A stretch of 43,236 nucleotides of DNA from the NCBI GenBank assembly GCA_002254405.1, contig NJDH01000002.1, forward strand, positions 1-43,236, given 5' to 3'. The notes below the pieces were generated by a model. It saw only the letters and a program-made list of their open reading frames with translations. It did no database searches and was not told where the DNA came from. The stretch is from Candidatus Altarchaeales archaeon ex4484_96 (lineage in GTDB: Archaea > Altiarchaeota > Altiarchaeia > IMC4 > QMZM01). Below, one piece after another: positions 39,942 to 43,236 of this stretch (position 1 is its first letter; each line of letters begins with the position of its first letter). Made by a program: the position numbers and the translations under genes.

Positions 39942-41273
39942 CTACAGTATCGGCAGGTATTTCTCCAGCTCGTAATTACTAACACGCGTCCGGTAATTAT
40001 CCCACTCGATTTTTTTATTGTCTATAAATTTCTCGTATATATGGTCTCCTAGGGCTTTCCTGACCAAATCGCTTTCCTCGGTTCTTTTAATTGCTTCCCA
40101 CAGGTTGCTTGGCAGTGTGTTTATGCCCTTGTTTTCTCTCTCATGATAATTCATCTCGTATATGTCTTCCTCCACGGGATCAAGCAGGGAGGTCTTGTTT
40201 TTTATCCCATCAAGTCCTGCTGCGAGCATAACAGAAAACGCCAGATAGGGATTGCATGCCGGATCCGGGCTTCGAAGCTCTATTCTGGTGGATTTTTCTT
40301 TGCCAGGCTTATACTCGGGTACTCTAACCAAGGCTGAACGGTTCTTTTTAGCCCATGAAATGTAGACCGGAGCCTCGTATCCGGGGACCAGTCTTTTGTA
40401 GCTGTTAACCCACTGGTTCAGTATGGATGTCATCGATGGTATGTGGTTTAATATGCCGGCTATATAGTGTTTGGCTAAGTCCGAAAGGTAGTATTCTCCG
40501 TTTTTCTTGAAGAAGGCGTTTTTGTCCCCCTTAAAAAGAGACTGGTGGACGTGCATTCCGCTGCCGTTTTCCCCATATATTGGTTTCGGCATGAATGAAG
40601 CATATACGCCATGCTGCATTGCTACCTCCTTGACGACCAGGCGGTATGTCATTGCGTTATCAGCCATTTTCAGGGCTTCACAGTACCTTAAATCTATCTC
40701 ATGCTGGGAGGGGGCTACCTCATGGTGACTGTATTCAACCTGTATGCCTATGTTTTCAAGAGTTAAAACAGTCTCACGCCTGAGGTCGCTTGCAACATCA
40801 AGGGGTGTTAAGTCAAAGTAGCCTCCCATGTCAAGTCCCTCGGGGCATTCGGCGCTCTTGAAGTAGAAATACTCCAGTTCAGGGCCGACATAAAAGTCGT
40901 ATCCCATTTTTTTGGCTTCCTCAAGATTTCTTTTTAAAGCCCACCTAGGGCATCCGTCGTATGGTTTGCCGTCCGGCTGCAGTACATCGCAGAACATTCG
41001 GGCTACTGCGTGTTCTTCTTTAGGCCTCCAGGGTATTATCTGGAATGTCTGGGGGTCTGGCATGGCTATCATATCGCTTTCATGTATCCTGGCGAACCCC
41101 TCTATTGAGGAGCCGTCGAATCCCATCCCGTCTTCCAGTGCGGTTTCGAACTCGCTTGATGTTATCGCAAAGCTCTTCAGGGAGCCTAGGATGTCGGTGA
41201 ACCATAATCTGATGAATTTCACTTTTTTCTTCTGCACCTGTTCCATAACATAGTTTTTGTTTTTTTTCTTCAT
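39942..41273 (-). CDS. glnA: Glutamine synthetase, type I
   Basis: The 443-residue enzyme makes glutamine from glutamate, ammonia and ATP. GMGFDGSSIEGFARIHESDM, the ATP/metal segment GPELEYFYFK, GENGSGMHVHQSLF and the loop NRSALVRVPEY (with the Arg that binds substrate) are all present. The length matches the archaeal/Gram-positive GSI-alpha type. I see no clear tyrosine adenylylation site of the enteric type, so control is probably through GlnK or feedback. It follows glnK in the same direction, 88 bases later, and has its own promoter-like region. Confidence 0.97.
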   Translation of the reverse strand: MKKKNKNYVMEQVQKKKVKFIRLWFTDILGSLKSFAITSSEFETALEDGMGFDGSSIEGFARIHESDMIAMPDPQTFQIIPWRPKEEHAVARMFCDVLQPDGKPYDGCPRWALKRNLEEAKKMGYDFYVGPELEYFYFKSAECPEGLDMGGYFDLTPLDVASDLRRETVLTLENIGIQVEYSHHEVAPSQHEIDLRYCEALKMADNAMTYRLVVKEVAMQHGVYASFMPKPIYGENGSGMHVHQSLFKGDKNAFFKKNGEYYLSDLAKHYIAGILNHIPSMTSILNQWVNSYKRLVPGYEAPVYISWAKKNRSALVRVPEYKPGKEKSTRIELRSPDPACNPYLAFSVMLAAGLDGIKNKTSLLDPVEEDIYEMNYHERENKGINTLPSNLWEAIKRTEESDLVRKALGDHIYEKFIDNKKIEWDNYRTRVSNYELEKYLPIL

Positions 41274-41303
41274 TTTAATGCCCTCAATATTATTTTTTAT
41301 GAA

Positions 41304-41353
41304 TTTTATATATAAAAATTAATGATTTCTTTAATAAAAAATAAAAAAATTAA
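41304..41353 (-). promoter_or_regulatory. glnA promoter and T-rich terminator of glnK
   Basis: On the minus strand, T-rich runs at about 41329-41353 directly follow the glnK stop and can end that transcript. The TATA-like TTTTTATATATAAAATTC (about 41302-41319) lies 30-45 bases before the glnA ATG, and GAGGG near 41282 gives a ribosome binding site. No GGAA-N6-TTCC type NrpR operator is seen. Confidence 0.5.
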
Positions 41354-41361
41354 AGAATCGT

Positions 41362-41703
41362 TTAAATCGCTTTTATTCCATGTTCCTTTGTTCGAATCCT
41401 CACCACATCACTCAACTCATGGATGAAAATCTTGCCGTCACCGACATTATCCGTACCAACCGCCCCGCATATCAAATCAACCACCCTGTCCACTTCATCT
41501 GCCTTAACGACAATTTCCAGCTTGATTTTCTCTATTAAATCCACGCTGTATTCACCAGCACGCCACTGCAGCTTAATACCCTTCTGCCTGCCCCGGCCTC
41601 TTACCTTAGTCACGGTCAGGCCATGGAATCCCGCATCATCCAAAACCCCCTTCGCTTCCTGCAGTTTCTCGGGTCTGATTATTGCTTCAATCATGTACAT
41701 CAT
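41362..41703 (-). CDS. glnK: Nitrogen regulatory PII protein (GlnK)
   Basis: The 113-residue protein begins MMYMIEAIIRPEKLQEAK. It contains the T-loop GRGRQKGIKLQWRAGEYSVDL, with Tyr in the uridylylation position, and the B-loop GTDNVGDGKIFIHEL, which binds ATP and 2-oxoglutarate. The start is ATG at 41703 or the next ATG, three bases on, rather than the upstream GTG, because GAGGTGATT lies directly before it. GlnK plugs the ammonium channel Amt when nitrogen is plentiful; the gene follows amt directly, the usual pairing. Confidence 0.95.
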   Translation of the reverse strand: MMYMIEAIIRPEKLQEAKGVLDDAGFHGLTVTKVRGRGRQKGIKLQWRAGEYSVDLIEKIKLEIVVKADEVDRVVDLICGAVGTDNVGDGKIFIHELSDVVRIRTKEHGIKAI

Positions 41704-41710
41704 AATCACC

Positions 41711-42932
41711 TCACGAATAGGCTATCTCCCGGTGCTGGGCGATATCCAGCCCAAGATACTCCTCTTTTTCGGATATCCTCAATCCAACCAATTTATCTAT
41801 TAGCTTCACCAGTATATAGGTCACCACAAACGCATATAATACGACGGCAATAACTGACAGTAACTGAGCTATTAACTGGTTGAGATTCCCTGCAACAAGG
41901 CCCCCGCTTATATCCGGGTTCACTGTAGTCGATGCGAACACACCCGTCAACAACGCGCCCAGGCTGCCTCCGACCCCGTGTATCGCAAAGGCGTCAAGCG
42001 ATTCGTCAATCTGGGCCCTGGACCTCAGCAAAACAGCGAAGTAACATAATGCCCCAACCAGGAACCCCATCACAACAGATGAACCCACATCCACATATCC
42101 TGCTGCAGGCGTTATGACAACCAATCCCGCAACGGCACCCGATAGCATTCCAAGCAGGGAGGGTTTTCCGTCCAGATACCATCCGATAATCATCCAGGTT
42201 AAGGCTGATGTTGCAGCTGCCGTGTTGGTCACAAGGAATGCGTTAGCTGCCAGCCCGTTGGCGGCTAGTGCGCTTCCAGCGTTGAATCCAAACCACCCGA
42301 ACCATAAAAGAGCGGTTCCAATAGCCGTCATGGGCAGGTCATGGGGTTCGATGCTGTATTGCCCGTATCCCTTTCTCTTGCCTATGACAAGCGCTATTGC
42401 CAGGGCAGATATGCCGCTGGATATGTGAACAACCGTGCCGCCTGCAAAATCAAGTGCTCCCAGGTTCCCAAGAAATCCTCCCCCCCCAGACCCAGTGGGC
42501 TATTGGAGCGTAAACTATCGTGGACCATAATACGATGAAAAGAATCCATGAGATGAATTTCACTCTTTCGGCGAAGGCACTTGCTATGATTGCCGTGGTT
42601 ATTATAGCGAACATCATCTGGAACGCCGAAAACACCATATGCGGGAGATTTGAGGCAAGCTCTGATGCTTCCTGACCCACCCCATTCAATAACAGGTAAT
42701 CCATATTTCCGACGAATCCCCCGATATCCGAGCCAAAGGCCATGCTATAACCAAAGAAAACCCATTGTACGCTGATGATTGCCATTGTCACGAAACAAAG
42801 TGACAGCATCGATATTATGTTTTTTCTCCTGACCATCCCCCCATAGAACAATGCCAGACCGGAGGTCATAAGCATTACCATTGCCGTGCATACCATTATC
42901 CATGCGGTGTCTGCTGCTATTATCTCACCCAT
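41711..42932 (-). pseudogene. amt: Ammonium transporter Amt, interrupted by a frameshift in a run of eight G
   Basis: The 5' part (42450-42932) encodes 160 residues from MGEIIAADTAWIMVCTAMVMLMT to HWVWGG, then goes out of frame. The remainder continues in the other frame to 41711. Adding one G to the G8 run (42480-42487 on the plus coordinate, C8) restores GGGGFLGNLGALDFAGGTVVH, including the pore His of the VVHISSG motif, and a protein of about 406 residues. The second pore His is in AFAIHGVGGS. A ribosome binding site AAGGTGA lies four bases before the ATG. A homopolymer sequencing error is the simplest explanation, a real inactivation the alternative. It heads the amt-glnK-glnA order. Confidence 0.92.
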
Positions 42933-42936
42933 TATT

Positions 42937-42988
42937 TCACCTTATATGAATGTTTCTTTAAATAATATTGTATTTGTTATATAAATAT
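42937..42988 (-). promoter_or_regulatory. amt promoter and ribosome binding site
   Basis: AAGGTGA at 42937-42943 complements the 16S rRNA 3' end and lies four bases before the amt ATG. The TATA-like ATATTTATATAA at about 42977-42988 predicts a start near 42952. The remaining bases up to 43133 are AT-rich, including TTAATTAATT-type repeats; I see no other gene and cannot place the end of the neighbouring insertion element. Confidence 0.5.
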
Positions 42989-43133
42989 GCAAGTTTTTTC
43001 TTAATAATTAATTAAATTAATCATATAGATATAGTATTTTTGTTGAAATCTTCATCATAGGTTTATGTGCACTTGCTGAATTGACAAAAAAAAACCATAA
43101 AATAAAAGGTGATTACTCAAAATCCGTACCAGA

Positions 43134-43235
43134 TCACCCATAAATTATTTCGAACATCGTCTTAAATATGTCAGAGTTTCGGTGGTTGAACCGAAACTCC
43201 ATCTCTTTGAGATACAGATAGTAGTTGTTTTTGTG
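43134..43235 (-). mobile_element. C-terminal fragment of an IS1595-type transposase, cut by the window edge
   Basis: The last 33 codons of a minus-strand gene are visible, ending in TGA at 43134-43136. The peptide HKNNYYLYLKEMEFRFNHRN followed by DIFKTMFEIIYG matches the end of ISXO2/IS1595-type DDE transposases, which typically finish with a YLKExEFRFNHR motif. The catalytic part lies outside the window. I could not identify the terminal inverted repeat in the 43010-43133 region. Confidence 0.8.
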
Positions 43236-43236
43236 T

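Noticed and set aside
41274..41361. NrpR-type operator upstream of glnA
   Set aside because: I searched by eye for GGAA-N6-TTCC or GGTA-N6-TACC patterns here and upstream of amt and found none.
43005..43035. Third copy of the ATGATTAATCAT palindrome upstream of amt
   Set aside because: Only AATTAATCAT matches; the other half is missing, and the stretch is a simple TTAATTAA-rich sequence.

Overview
The window is a gene-dense archaeal chromosome segment, moderately AT-rich with many short A or T homopolymers. Archaeal ancestry is supported by eS31, eS24, eS6, eL18, RNA polymerase subunits Rpo3/5'-type names RpoD, RpoE, RpoN and RpoK, Spt4, aIF2-gamma, GatE, PriS, Trm5, ABCE1, NadM and a GTP-dependent dephospho-CoA kinase. 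Several start codons follow GGTGA or GGAGG motifs, while others have a TATA-like box about 22-30 bases before the start and look leaderless. The gene set points to a euryarchaeal-grade organism. No methanogenesis genes and no 16S gene are present, so I do not name a lineage.

Layout. 52-2516: tRNA-Gly, then a GlcNAc-1-phosphate transferase-like gene with a flavin oxidoreductase. 2524-7433 (minus strand): an information-processing cluster transcribed in the order eS6, aIF2-gamma, PIN protein, inorganic pyrophosphatase, RpoE, Spt4, dephospho-CoA kinase, eS24, eS31; eS31 and Spt4 are very short genes. 7512-16202: gatE, an HPP membrane protein, priS, two unrecognised genes, trm5, ABCE1 and a metallo-beta-lactamase-fold hydrolase. 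16313-21420: an intron-containing tRNA-Ser followed by the archaeal S13-S4-S11-RpoD-(tRNA-Leu)-L18e-L13-S9-RpoN-RpoK-S2 operon. The enolase gene, often inside this operon in other archaea, lies here on the opposite strand next to a ferredoxin.

22936-25777: a nickel/cobalt ECF-type transporter (M, N, Q, O) divergent from nikR, with helically phased direct repeats between them. 25786-30340: a hexulose-phosphate synthase/RraA fusion and an OFA-family transporter followed by an acetyl-CoA synthetase gene that is broken by a deletion and frameshift. 30491-35432: thioredoxin reductase and a glycogen cluster (DUF5752 protein, GT3 glycogen synthase, debranching-type glycosidase). 35681-38778: a lone receiver-domain protein, a large unrecognised secreted/membrane protein, NadM and a small membrane protein. 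38820-42932: a nitrogen-assimilation block transcribed amt, glnK, glnA, then carA; amt carries a frameshift in a run of eight G. The right edge holds the C-terminus of an IS1595-type transposase.

The most interesting signals are regulatory or structural. An 18-bp palindrome is shared (17 of 18 bases) between the eno/ferredoxin and the transporter/acs promoters. A tRNA-Leu(GAG) appears to carry an intron in its D-loop with a recognisable bulge-helix-bulge. Phased repeats lie in front of nikR. Two metabolic genes are broken in this copy. No defence island, CRISPR array or biosynthetic cluster is present.
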